From positions 1 to 5,382 of the forward strand of contig JACCUS010000037.1 of NCBI GenBank assembly GCA_013811715.1: a stretch of DNA of 5,382 nt. The letters run 5' to 3'. The position numbers were made by a program, and so were the translations under genes. Below the pieces are notes generated by a model that did no database searches, was not told the origin of the DNA, and saw only the letters and a program-made list of their open reading frames with translations. The first letter of the stretch is position 1, and every line of letters starts with the position of its first letter. Source of the stretch: Nocardioidaceae bacterium (GTDB lineage Bacteria > Actinomycetota > Actinomycetes > Propionibacteriales > Nocardioidaceae). Shown here in pieces: positions 1-5,382 of the stretch.

Positions 1-44
1 GTCCCGCACCGCTGGGCGCCGATTATCAGCAAGTGCCGGGTCAA
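1..44 (-). CDS. Sulfotransferase, N-terminal fragment (runs off left edge)
   Basis: Only 14 complete codons are visible, reading from a TTG at 44-42 toward the left edge: M-T-R-H-L-L-I-I-G-A-Q-R-C-G, with the next codon beginning AC (Thr). The string LIIGAQRCGT is the hallmark start of bacterial sulfotransferases, whose first beta strand leads into the 5'-phosphosulfate-binding loop of the donor PAPS (GAQ[KR]xGTT). Such enzymes transfer sulfate to hydroxyl or amino groups of glycans, lipids or small molecules. The TTG overlaps the TGA stop of the upstream glycosyltransferase as TTGA, typical of translational coupling, and a weak GGGTG lies five bases upstream. A second in-frame TTG at 32-30 would start inside the strand and is less likely. 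The family call rests on a short motif only, and the acceptor cannot be guessed beyond a possible glycan or glycolipid made by the neighbouring glycosyltransferase. Confidence 0.62.
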   Translation of the reverse strand, partial: MTRHLLIIGAQRCG

Positions 45-1024
45 CTCGACACCCGGTCGACCACGTGGTACGAAGCATGGTCGCTCACCGCATTCAAGGT
101 GCGCACGACGTACTCGCCCAGCATGGACAGCAACGCGATGGTGACGCCGTTGAAGATGGCCAGCAGCACGACCAGCGTCGTCCAGCCGGGCACCTGGACA
201 TCGCCGAAGATGCCGCGCACCAGATAGACCGCCCCTACGCCGAAGGCGGCCAGTGCGACCACGAAGCCGCCGACGGCCGCCAGCCGCAGCGGGAACAGCG
301 AGTAGCTGAACAAGATCGTGAACACCAACCGGACTATCCGGACCAGGCTGTAGTGGCTCTTGCCGACACGACGCGGCTCATGCCTGACCTGAACGTGCGA
401 CCGGTTGCTGGAGTACATCAAGGCCTGGCCGGTGAGGTAGGGGTTGGCGGTGCGTGATGCGCAGATACGGTCTACGACGTCGCGGCGCAGGATCCGGAAG
501 TTGGACACCACCAGGTCGGCGGGCTGCCCGAAGACCCGCCGGTTGATCATGCTGATGACCCAGCTCCCCAGCCTCCGGTAGCCGGTGGACTGCTTGCGCT
601 CGAACTCGCCGAACACGACATCGCGGCCGGTCAGGGCCTCGTCGATGAGCAGCAGTGTCTGGTCGGGGGGGTTCTGTAGGTCGTCGTCCATGGTGATGAC
701 GTAGTCGCCCGTGGCCTCCCGAATGCCGGCGAGATTGGCGGTGTGCTGGCCGTAGTTGCGCAGCAGGTCCAGTGCGGTCACGTGTGAGTTCGCCCTGGCC
801 TTGCTGGCGATGACCTCCCAGCTGCCGTCCCGACTGCCGTCGTTGACCAAGACGAGCTCGTACGACAGTCCCGCCGCCTCGAAGACCGCGACGATCTGGT
901 CCACCGTGTCACCGACGATGTCGACGCTGTTGTAGACCGGGACCACGATCGAGTAGGTGAAGGCGCGTCGGTCCAGGAGAGTGGGCTGCCCAGCGCCGTC
1001 CGGCCGCGGGTCGACGGGGTGCAT
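41..1024 (-). CDS. Polyprenyl-phosphate family-2 glycosyltransferase (GtrB/ArnC/DPM1-like)
   Basis: This 327-residue protein has the layout of enzymes that move a sugar from a nucleotide donor to polyprenyl phosphate at the inner face of the membrane. A GT-A domain occupies about residues 22-225: VVPVYN (27-32), the nucleotide-binding NDGSRDGS (61-68), RNYGQH (89-94, as in ArnC), the metal-binding DxD-type motif MDDDLQNPP (112-120), and the conserved GKSHYS (221-226) before the membrane region. Two hydrophobic spans follow at roughly 232-266 and 281-303, then an amphipathic tail starting GEYVVR, as in GtrB and ArnC. Length is normal for the family. The ATG start is supported by AGGAA (minus strand, 1032-1036) seven bases upstream. 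It lies directly before, and overlaps, the partial sulfotransferase gene and is divergent from the methyltransferase gene. The sugar cannot be read from sequence. Family confidence is high; the specific substrate is unknown. Confidence 0.93.
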   Translation of the reverse strand: MHPVDPRPDGAGQPTLLDRRAFTYSIVVPVYNSVDIVGDTVDQIVAVFEAAGLSYELVLVNDGSRDGSWEVIASKARANSHVTALDLLRNYGQHTANLAGIREATGDYVITMDDDLQNPPDQTLLLIDEALTGRDVVFGEFERKQSTGYRRLGSWVISMINRRVFGQPADLVVSNFRILRRDVVDRICASRTANPYLTGQALMYSSNRSHVQVRHEPRRVGKSHYSLVRIVRLVFTILFSYSLFPLRLAAVGGFVVALAAFGVGAVYLVRGIFGDVQVPGWTTLVVLLAIFNGVTIALLSMLGEYVVRTLNAVSDHASYHVVDRVSS

Positions 1025-1133
1025 CGAGTCGTTCCTGTCCTTGTCCTCATGAGGCGTGTGGTCGATGGTCTGCCGATCCCGAGGCTAGTCCACCGCCGAT
1101 CGTCCGCTCACTGCAACTCGCGTAGGTTGGTCG
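1025..1133. promoter_or_regulatory. Divergent intergenic region between glycosyltransferase and methyltransferase genes
   Basis: These 109 bases should hold promoters for both divergent transcripts. Visible elements are a perfect 10-nt palindrome CCTCATGAGG (1045-1054), a repeated GCCGATC (1072-1078 and 1095-1101, 23 bases apart, about two helical turns), a TANNNT-type -10 candidate TAGGTT at 1123-1128 for the rightward gene, and TAGCCT (minus strand, 1083-1088) for the leftward gene. No convincing -35 hexamer is seen for either. The palindrome and the paired repeat could be operators, but they are short enough to be chance. It is a regulatory region by position; the individual sites are weak. 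Confidence 0.4.
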
Positions 1134-2093
1134 GTGGTGAGTGCAGACCGGGGCTGGGAGCCATTCCGATCAGCGTGGCAGCGGGCGCTGTACGGTCCTT
1201 GCGGCCTTTACCGTCACGACCGCCCCGCCCAACACTTCCGGACCTCCGTCCACGCGTCTGGGCTCTTCGCCCGGGCGATCCATGCGGTGGTGCGAGACAG
1301 GGGCCTGACCTCGGTCGTGGACCACGGCGCCGGGAGCGGCGAGCTCCTCCGCCAGCTGGCAGCGCTGGATCCTGACCTGCGGCTCCTGGGAGTGGACGTG
1401 CTCCCCCGGCCAGCGGATCTTTCGGCTGGCATAGCTTGGCGCAACGGGCTGCCAGACCATGTCGACGGCCTGCTCCTCGCCAATGAGCTGCTGGACAACG
1501 TTCCGTGCGACATCGTCGAGCTGGACGCGTCCGGCGACCTCCGCAGCGTGGAGATCCACGCCGGAGACGAGGCGCTGCGGCTCGGCCCCCCTGTCACTGC
1601 GCCCGTCCGGGCGTGGGTTGACCGGTGGTGGCCGCTGCAGCGCCCGGGCGAGCGGGCAGAGGTCGGGCTGGCACGGGACGAGGTATGGGCGTCGGCCTGC
1701 GCGCGGCTTGACGGCGGAACGGCCCTGGCCATCGATTACGGCCATGTTCGCGACCACCGTCCGCCAGCCGGCACGCTGGCGTCCTATCGGGCGGGTCGGC
1801 AGACACCACTGCGCCTAGACGGGCGGCACGACGTCACCGCGCACGTGGCCATGGACTCCGTCGCCGCCTCGGTCTCTGGAGAGCTGGCCTTCCAGCACGA
1901 CGCCCTCCGTGAGCTCGGTCTGACCGCCAGGCGGCCACCTCTCCGGCTGGCGACGACCGACCCGACGGCGTACCTGCGTTTGCTTTCCCATGCCGGAGAG
2001 GTGGCCGAGCTCACGGCATCACCAGGGCTCGGCGACTTCTACTGGCTGCTGACCGGCTCGATGTCCACCGACACCCCAGGCTCGCCTCTGTAG
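1134..2093 (+). CDS. MidA/NDUFAF7-family SAM-dependent methyltransferase (COG1565 type)
   Basis: The 319-residue product carries the ordered signature of the MidA family: an N-terminal block with LYGPCGLYR (19-27) and HFRTSVHAS (34-42); a SAM-binding glycine loop DHGAGSGE (63-70, Asp where human NDUFAF7 has Glu); NELLDNVP (117-124), matching NEFFDxLP of NDUFAF7; IDYG (200-203); GRHDVTAHV (230-238); and a C-terminal GLGDFYWLL (298-306). The human homologue dimethylates an arginine of complex I subunit NDUFS2, and Dictyostelium MidA is also needed for complex I. The presence of a NuoD gene 2.4 kb downstream therefore suggests a complex I modification role, which is inference. The start is one of tandem GTG codons at 1134 and 1137; AGG at 1124-1126 is seven bases before the first. 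The next gene begins 11 bp after the stop, suggesting one transcript. It is slightly shorter than typical family members, but all core motifs are present. Confidence 0.88.
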   Translation: MVSADRGWEPFRSAWQRALYGPCGLYRHDRPAQHFRTSVHASGLFARAIHAVVRDRGLTSVVDHGAGSGELLRQLAALDPDLRLLGVDVLPRPADLSAGIAWRNGLPDHVDGLLLANELLDNVPCDIVELDASGDLRSVEIHAGDEALRLGPPVTAPVRAWVDRWWPLQRPGERAEVGLARDEVWASACARLDGGTALAIDYGHVRDHRPPAGTLASYRAGRQTPLRLDGRHDVTAHVAMDSVAASVSGELAFQHDALRELGLTARRPPLRLATTDPTAYLRLLSHAGEVAELTASPGLGDFYWLLTGSMSTDTPGSPL

Positions 2094-2104
2094 GGTTTCG
2101 GGCA

Positions 2105-4357
2105 ATGATGTGGCGGCGCGTCTCGACATCCGGCTGGACTCCGATGGCCGCCACCGTGCTCGGGCTCGTGGTGATCTCGCTGTGCTTCCATGTCCAGCCA
2201 TCTGAGCTCGCTGCTTTCAGCGCCTATGTCGCAGGTGCAGTGGCGCTTCCGGGCGTGTTCGCGTGGCGGCTGCTCTACTTGCGTGGCGAGAGAGACGAGC
2301 ATGGAGCACCGACGTGGTTCGAGGACCTTTCCCTCGGAACGATCCTCGGTTTCGGGATCCAGTTGCCGGTGTACGTGGTGGGTGTCTTCATCGGAGCGCC
2401 GCTGCTCTTCTTGGCGCTGCCCGCGCTGGTGATCGTCTTGACCCCCACCAGGTTCGGTCGCCGGGTCTGGACGGCGCCGACGAGCAGTCTCGATGCGCGT
2501 GCCTCATGGGGCATCGCCGCCATCACCTTGTACGCCGTGAGCTGGCTCTTCCGCGAGGTCGTCGTACTCGCGCCACTGACGCTCAGGCCGAACCGGTTGT
2601 CGACGGTCGACGAGGCCTTCCACCAGGCTTTGACCGCCGAACTCAGCCATCGGTTCCCACCCCAGATCCCCTTCCTGCTAGACACCCGGTTGGACTACCA
2701 CTGGTTCGTGCATGCGCAGCTGGCAGCGACCCGTCACGCCACCGGCGTCGAGTCGACGGTGCTGTTGCGCGTTCTCGTGCCAGCGCTGCTCCTCGCCCTG
2801 ACCGTGGTGGGCATCGCCGCGATCGTCCTGCGGCTGACACGTCGACCGGTCGTGGCCGTCGTCGCGCCCGGGCTCCTGGTGGCGGGGGGCTTCCACCTGC
2901 TTGGACCGCACTACGCCCCCTGGGAGTTCACGGAGTCGGTCATGACCGCGCGGTGGGTCGGCAGCCCCTCGCAGTCATACGGCACCGTGATGGCGCTGCC
3001 GGCGATTCTGCTCATCCTCGAAGTGCTCCGCCCAGACCGGCGGCCGAGCCGGTTCACCTGGATCTTGCTGATCATCGCCCTGCTCGCGCTGTCGGGCGCG
3101 AAGGCCACGTTCATGCCGATCTTCCTCTGCGGCGCGATCGCCGTCTGGCTCGTCCACCTGCTCGTCAACGGCCGGATCGACCGGATCGCCAGTGCCCTTG
3201 TCGCTCTCGTCCTCGTGGTGACGCTCTTCGCGCAGTTCGTGCTGTTCGGCGGACGCAGCGGTGCGATGGCGTTCGACCCGTTCGAGACGGTTCGGGCCGC
3301 TCTCTACACTCAGGGGATCCCCGCCACCACCGACGCACTGGTGGCAATGACGCTGACCCTGCTTGTCGGCTGGCTCCTTTACGGTGCCGGGGGGGTCGGC
3401 CTGCTGCAGGGCGGCCGCTGGCGCGATCCACGGGTGATCTGGTTGGTGGTCTCTGTCGCGGCGGGCATCAGTGTCGCGTTCGCCTTCTCGCGGGCCGGGT
3501 ATTCCCAGGTGTGGTTCCAGCGGTCCACGGCCGAGCTCGTCGTCATCCTTTCGGGCTGGGGCTTGGCCCTCTTGTTGCCCGAGCCGCTGACGCGCAAACA
3601 CGCACTGGTGGGTTCGGGAGTCGCTGCGTCGGCCGGCCTGATGGCCTTTGCCGCCTCGAGCATCGTGGAGGCGGCGAACGACACGGTGAGACTCGCGACG
3701 TACGGCTCGGTGCTCCTCACCGCCATCGCACCGATCCTGATCGTGGCCGTGTTCTTGGTGGTGCGGCTGGTCACCCGCGGGAGCCGACGCGCGCGGCGGC
3801 CGGGTATCGCGGTCCTGGTCGTGTTCCTGCTGGGGCTGGGCCTGACCAGCGTCATCTCGTTCGGGTACGACACCGTGACCGGGCGTCCTCTCGCCCAGGC
3901 GACCCCAGACGCATCGTTCGCCCCGGGCGGCGCCGCCGCCGGTGCGTGGATCGCGGAGCACTCCGGCGTCTATGACGTCGTGGCGACCAATGTGCACTGC
4001 GTCGAACCCGGAGGCGTGCCCTGCGACAACCGCAGCTTCTGGGTCAGCGCCCAGACCGAACGCCGGATCGTCGTCGAGGGGTGGGGCTACACCCAGGACA
4101 CCAATGCCAACCATGTTCCTGGCGTCCCGGCCGCCCATCTCCCGATCCCGGACACCAAACGGCTCGCCGTCAACGACGCAGCCTTCGAACAGCCGTCGGC
4201 GCAGACCGTTTCCCGCCTCGTCGAGGAGTACGACGTCGCGTGGCTCTTCGTCAGCAGGGCGTACGACGCCGACATCGCTGGCCTGTCATCACTCACCGGC
4301 CTCCTGCAGAAGTCCTTCCACAACGAGAACTACGTGGTCTTCAAGGTGCGCACCTAG
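2105..4357 (+). CDS. Polytopic membrane protein, candidate GT-C-type glycosyltransferase, uncharacterised
   Basis: The 750-residue product has roughly 14 to 16 hydrophobic segments between residues 13 and 585, then a soluble domain (586-750) expected outside the cytoplasm. The long loop after the fifth segment carries an acidic pair, TVDEAFHQ (167-174), followed by LDYHWFVH (196-203). An Asp-Glu in the first large outer loop is the usual catalytic or metal-binding feature of GT-C enzymes, which use polyprenyl-phosphate sugars. The tail contains AWIAEHS (614-620), two cysteines eight residues apart (632 and 640, possible disulfide) and SFWVSAQTERR (644-654), a style I associate with large actinobacterial GT-C-like proteins. 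The start is ATG 2105 or 2108; AGGG (2092-2095) overlaps the previous stop and CGGG (2099-2102) is close by. It is probably translated with the methyltransferase gene upstream. A flippase or polymerase is an alternative. The membrane topology is clear; enzyme class is moderate confidence and substrate unknown. Confidence 0.85.
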   Translation: MMWRRVSTSGWTPMAATVLGLVVISLCFHVQPSELAAFSAYVAGAVALPGVFAWRLLYLRGERDEHGAPTWFEDLSLGTILGFGIQLPVYVVGVFIGAPLLFLALPALVIVLTPTRFGRRVWTAPTSSLDARASWGIAAITLYAVSWLFREVVVLAPLTLRPNRLSTVDEAFHQALTAELSHRFPPQIPFLLDTRLDYHWFVHAQLAATRHATGVESTVLLRVLVPALLLALTVVGIAAIVLRLTRRPVVAVVAPGLLVAGGFHLLGPHYAPWEFTESVMTARWVGSPSQSYGTVMALPAILLILEVLRPDRRPSRFTWILLIIALLALSGAKATFMPIFLCGAIAVWLVHLLVNGRIDRIASALVALVLVVTLFAQFVLFGGRSGAMAFDPFETVRAALYTQGIPATTDALVAMTLTLLVGWLLYGAGGVGLLQGGRWRDPRVIWLVVSVAAGISVAFAFSRAGYSQVWFQRSTAELVVILSGWGLALLLPEPLTRKHALVGSGVAASAGLMAFAASSIVEAANDTVRLATYGSVLLTAIAPILIVAVFLVVRLVTRGSRRARRPGIAVLVVFLLGLGLTSVISFGYDTVTGRPLAQATPDASFAPGGAAAGAWIAEHSGVYDVVATNVHCVEPGGVPCDNRSFWVSAQTERRIVVEGWGYTQDTNANHVPGVPAAHLPIPDTKRLAVNDAAFEQPSAQTVSRLVEEYDVAWLFVSRAYDADIAGLSSLTGLLQKSFHNENYVVFKVRT

Positions 4358-4379
4358 TCTCAATCCGGATACCTCCCAC

Positions 4380-4436
4380 CGAGAAGTCAGTTGCCGACCG
4401 ACACTCCGACGGAAGAGGGCGGTAACCGACGTCTCG
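4380..4436 (+). terminator. Imperfect 16-nt-arm hairpin; terminator or leader structure
   Basis: Arms 4380-4395 and 4421-4436 pair end to end: CGAGA with TCTCG, an A/G mismatch, GTC with GAC, an A/C mismatch, then GTTGCC with GGTAAC including one G-U pair. This gives 13 Watson-Crick pairs and one wobble in 16 positions, around a 25-nt loop. It begins 22 bases after the membrane-protein stop. No T-run follows, so if it terminates transcription it is of the U-tract-less kind reported in actinobacteria. It could instead be a 5' leader element of nuoD. Confidence 0.4.
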
Positions 4437-4455
4437 GGGGTGGTGGGGGTGGCGT

Positions 4456-4460
4456 GGGAG
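4456..4460 (+). promoter_or_regulatory. Ribosome binding site deciding the nuoD start
   Basis: GGGAG lies nine bases before the GTG at 4470. A second good site, CGGGAG (4476-4481), would serve the GTG at 4488, while GGAGG (4532-4536) is only two bases from the ATG at 4539 and too close to be efficient. Upstream GTGs at 4440, 4443 and 4449 are in frame but lack a comparable site. Confidence 0.5.
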
Positions 4461-4469
4461 CATGACAGC

Positions 4470-5382
4470 GTGACACGGGAGCGAGTCGTGGGGGTTGGCG
4501 CGGGTGCTGCCGGATTCGCTGGCCACGCCACGGAGGACATGATCCTCAACATCGGACCGCAACACCCATCCACCCACGGCGTACTCCGCCTCCGAGTCAC
4601 CCTCGACGGCGAACGTATCGTCGGGTGCGAGCCGATCATCGGGTACATGCACCGCGGCGTCGAGAAGCTGTTCGAGGTCCGCGACTACCGGCAGATCATC
4701 GTGCTGGCGAACCGGCACGACTGGCTGTCGGCGTTCTCGTCGGAGCTCGGCGTGGTGCTCGCCGTCGAGCGGATGCTCGGCATGGAGGTCCCCGAGCGCG
4801 CCACCTGGACCCGGATGCTGCTGGCCGAGCTCAACCGGGTGCTCAACCACCTGATGTTCCTCGGCTCCTATCCACTCGAGATCGATGCGATCACGCCTGT
4901 CTCCGACGCCTTCCGAGGGCGCGAGACCATCCAAGAGGTGATGGAGGAGGTTTCCGGCGGCCGGATGCACTACATGTTCAACCGGGTCGGCGGCCTCAAG
5001 GAGGACCTGCCGGCAGGTTGGCTGGGCCGCGTCTCATCCACCGTCGCCGCCGTGCGCGGGCGGCTCCCCCAGGTCGAGGAGGTGATCTTCGGCAACGAGA
5101 TCTTCCAGGCTCACACCTTGGGAGTCGGTGTGCTGGAGCCCGACGTGATCGCTCAGCATGGCGTGTCCGGGCCTATCGCGCGGGCGTCCGGCGTCGACTT
5201 CGACCTGCGCCGTGACGACCCCTACCTGGCGTACGACGAGCTGACCGCCGCCGGCGTGCTCAAGATCTCGACGCGTGACGGCAAGGACTGCCACTCGCGC
5301 TTCGGGCTGTTGCTCGACCAGGTGAAGGTGTCCCTCGACATCGCCGACGCGTGCATCGCCAGAATGGCGGAACTCCCGCAGG
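4470..5382 (+). CDS. nuoD: NADH-quinone oxidoreductase subunit D-like protein (complex I 49-kDa), 3' truncated by window
   Basis: The frame is open to the right edge and gives 304 codons from GTG 4470; full NuoD proteins are about 380-440 residues, so the C-terminal part is missing. The N-terminal core NIGPQHPSTHGVLR (nt from 4548) is the NuoD/NDUFS2 signature and includes the quinone-site histidine. GYMHRGVEKL, HDWLSAF, LNRVLNHLMFLG, EEVSGGRMHYMFNR, VSGPIARASG and CHSRFG follow in the expected order. The protein forms the quinone-reduction pocket with NuoB at the membrane-facing end of the peripheral arm. GTG 4470 is preferred because GGGAG sits nine bases upstream and because related actinobacterial proteins carry a similar short Gly/Ala-rich leader before the core; GTG 4488 and ATG 4539 are alternatives. 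Two pocket residues differ from canonical NuoD: Trp at 4722-4724 and Glu at 4878-4880. It resembles the NuoD paralogue class of Streptomyces and Nocardioides. Whether nuoH and other subunits follow is not visible. Confidence 0.93.
   Translation, partial: MTRERVVGVGAGAAGFAGHATEDMILNIGPQHPSTHGVLRLRVTLDGERIVGCEPIIGYMHRGVEKLFEVRDYRQIIVLANRHDWLSAFSSELGVVLAVERMLGMEVPERATWTRMLLAELNRVLNHLMFLGSYPLEIDAITPVSDAFRGRETIQEVMEEVSGGRMHYMFNRVGGLKEDLPAGWLGRVSSTVAAVRGRLPQVEEVIFGNEIFQAHTLGVGVLEPDVIAQHGVSGPIARASGVDFDLRRDDPYLAYDELTAAGVLKISTRDGKDCHSRFGLLLDQVKVSLDIADACIARMAELPQ

Larger units (their letters stand above)
4358..4469 (+). promoter_or_regulatory. Leader/intergenic region upstream of nuoD
   Basis: This gap separates the membrane-protein stop from the chosen nuoD start. 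It contains a long imperfect hairpin (4380-4436), four copies of CCGAC (starting at 4394, 4398, 4406 and 4426), and a G-rich tract (4436-4458) that runs into the GGGAG ribosome binding site at 4456-4460. I found no convincing -35/-10 pair, although a separate nuoD promoter is likely given the gap and structure. Confidence 0.4.

Noticed and set aside
1..164. Open plus-strand frames at the left edge that could be the tail of a rightward gene
   Set aside because: They run antisense to the well-supported glycosyltransferase and give no recognisable protein, while the minus strand gives a clear sulfotransferase start.
2263..3975. Overlapping same-strand frame of 570 codons within the membrane-protein gene
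   Set aside because: The translation is low-complexity Arg/Ala/Pro/Gly-rich, typical of an off-frame reading of GC-rich DNA, and has no ribosome binding site or family motif.
2975..4138. Long antisense reading frame (387 codons) inside the membrane-protein gene
   Set aside because: Its product is rich in Arg, Gly, Asp, His and Gln with no recognisable motif or hydrophobic pattern, while the opposite strand encodes a coherent polytopic protein; it is a high-GC shadow frame.
93..4353. Exact 14-nt repeat TTCAAGGTGCGCAC at 93-106 and 4340-4353
   Set aside because: Both copies lie within coding sequence in unrelated contexts, the flanks do not match, and a repeat of this length is plausible by chance in 5.4 kb of GC-rich DNA; no target-site or att-like structure accompanies it.
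4625..5215. 196-codon frame overlapping nuoD
   Set aside because: It is an Arg/Ala/Gly-rich off-frame translation, whereas the nuoD frame shows continuous NuoD homology across the same bases.
4470..5382. Possibility that the right-end gene is a NiFe-hydrogenase large subunit
   Set aside because: The visible part has NuoD-specific motifs (GPQHPSTHG, VSGGRMH, ARASG) and no N-terminal CxxC nickel-ligand motif.

Overview
The window looks like chromosomal DNA of a high-GC actinobacterium, probably a Nocardioides/Streptomyces-like lineage. Codon third positions are strongly G/C, starts include GTG and TTG, and the respiratory gene at the right end matches the kind of NuoD paralogue I recognise from that group. 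Nothing seen points to a phage, plasmid, IS element, CRISPR array or RNA gene. Coding density is high and the longest gap is about 112 bp.

Left part (1-1024, minus strand): the first 44 bases hold the beginning of a gene that runs off the left edge. Its 14 complete codons encode a start typical of sulfotransferases (LIIGAQRCGT). It overlaps, by TTGA, the stop of a complete 327-aa family-2 glycosyltransferase of the polyprenyl-phosphate type, with a GT-A domain followed by two membrane spans. Together they suggest a cell-surface glycan or glycolipid operon reading leftward. A 109-bp divergent intergenic region (1025-1133) separates it from rightward genes.

Middle (1134-4357, plus strand): a MidA/NDUFAF7-family SAM-dependent methyltransferase (319 aa) is followed after 11 bp by a 750-aa polytopic membrane protein. 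The latter looks like an uncharacterised GT-C-type, lipid-linked-sugar-using glycosyltransferase with a soluble C-terminal domain.

Right part (4358-5382, plus strand): a 112-bp leader contains a 16-nt-arm imperfect hairpin and a G-rich tract over the ribosome binding site. It precedes the N-terminal three quarters of a NuoD-like complex I 49-kDa subunit cut off by the window edge.

Two themes are interleaved. One is envelope glycan synthesis: sulfotransferase, GT2 and GT-C candidate. The other is complex I biology: a MidA-like methyltransferase and a NuoD paralogue. The eukaryotic MidA homologue NDUFAF7 methylates one arginine in the NuoD homologue NDUFS2, and the equivalent arginine is present here (codon 4653-4655). 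Gap-free alignment with human NDUFS2 from memory also shows that the quinone-headgroup tyrosine is replaced by Trp and the aspartate pairing with the quinone-site histidine is replaced by Glu. This altered quinone pocket, with a candidate dedicated methyltransferase nearby, is the most interesting feature of the window.
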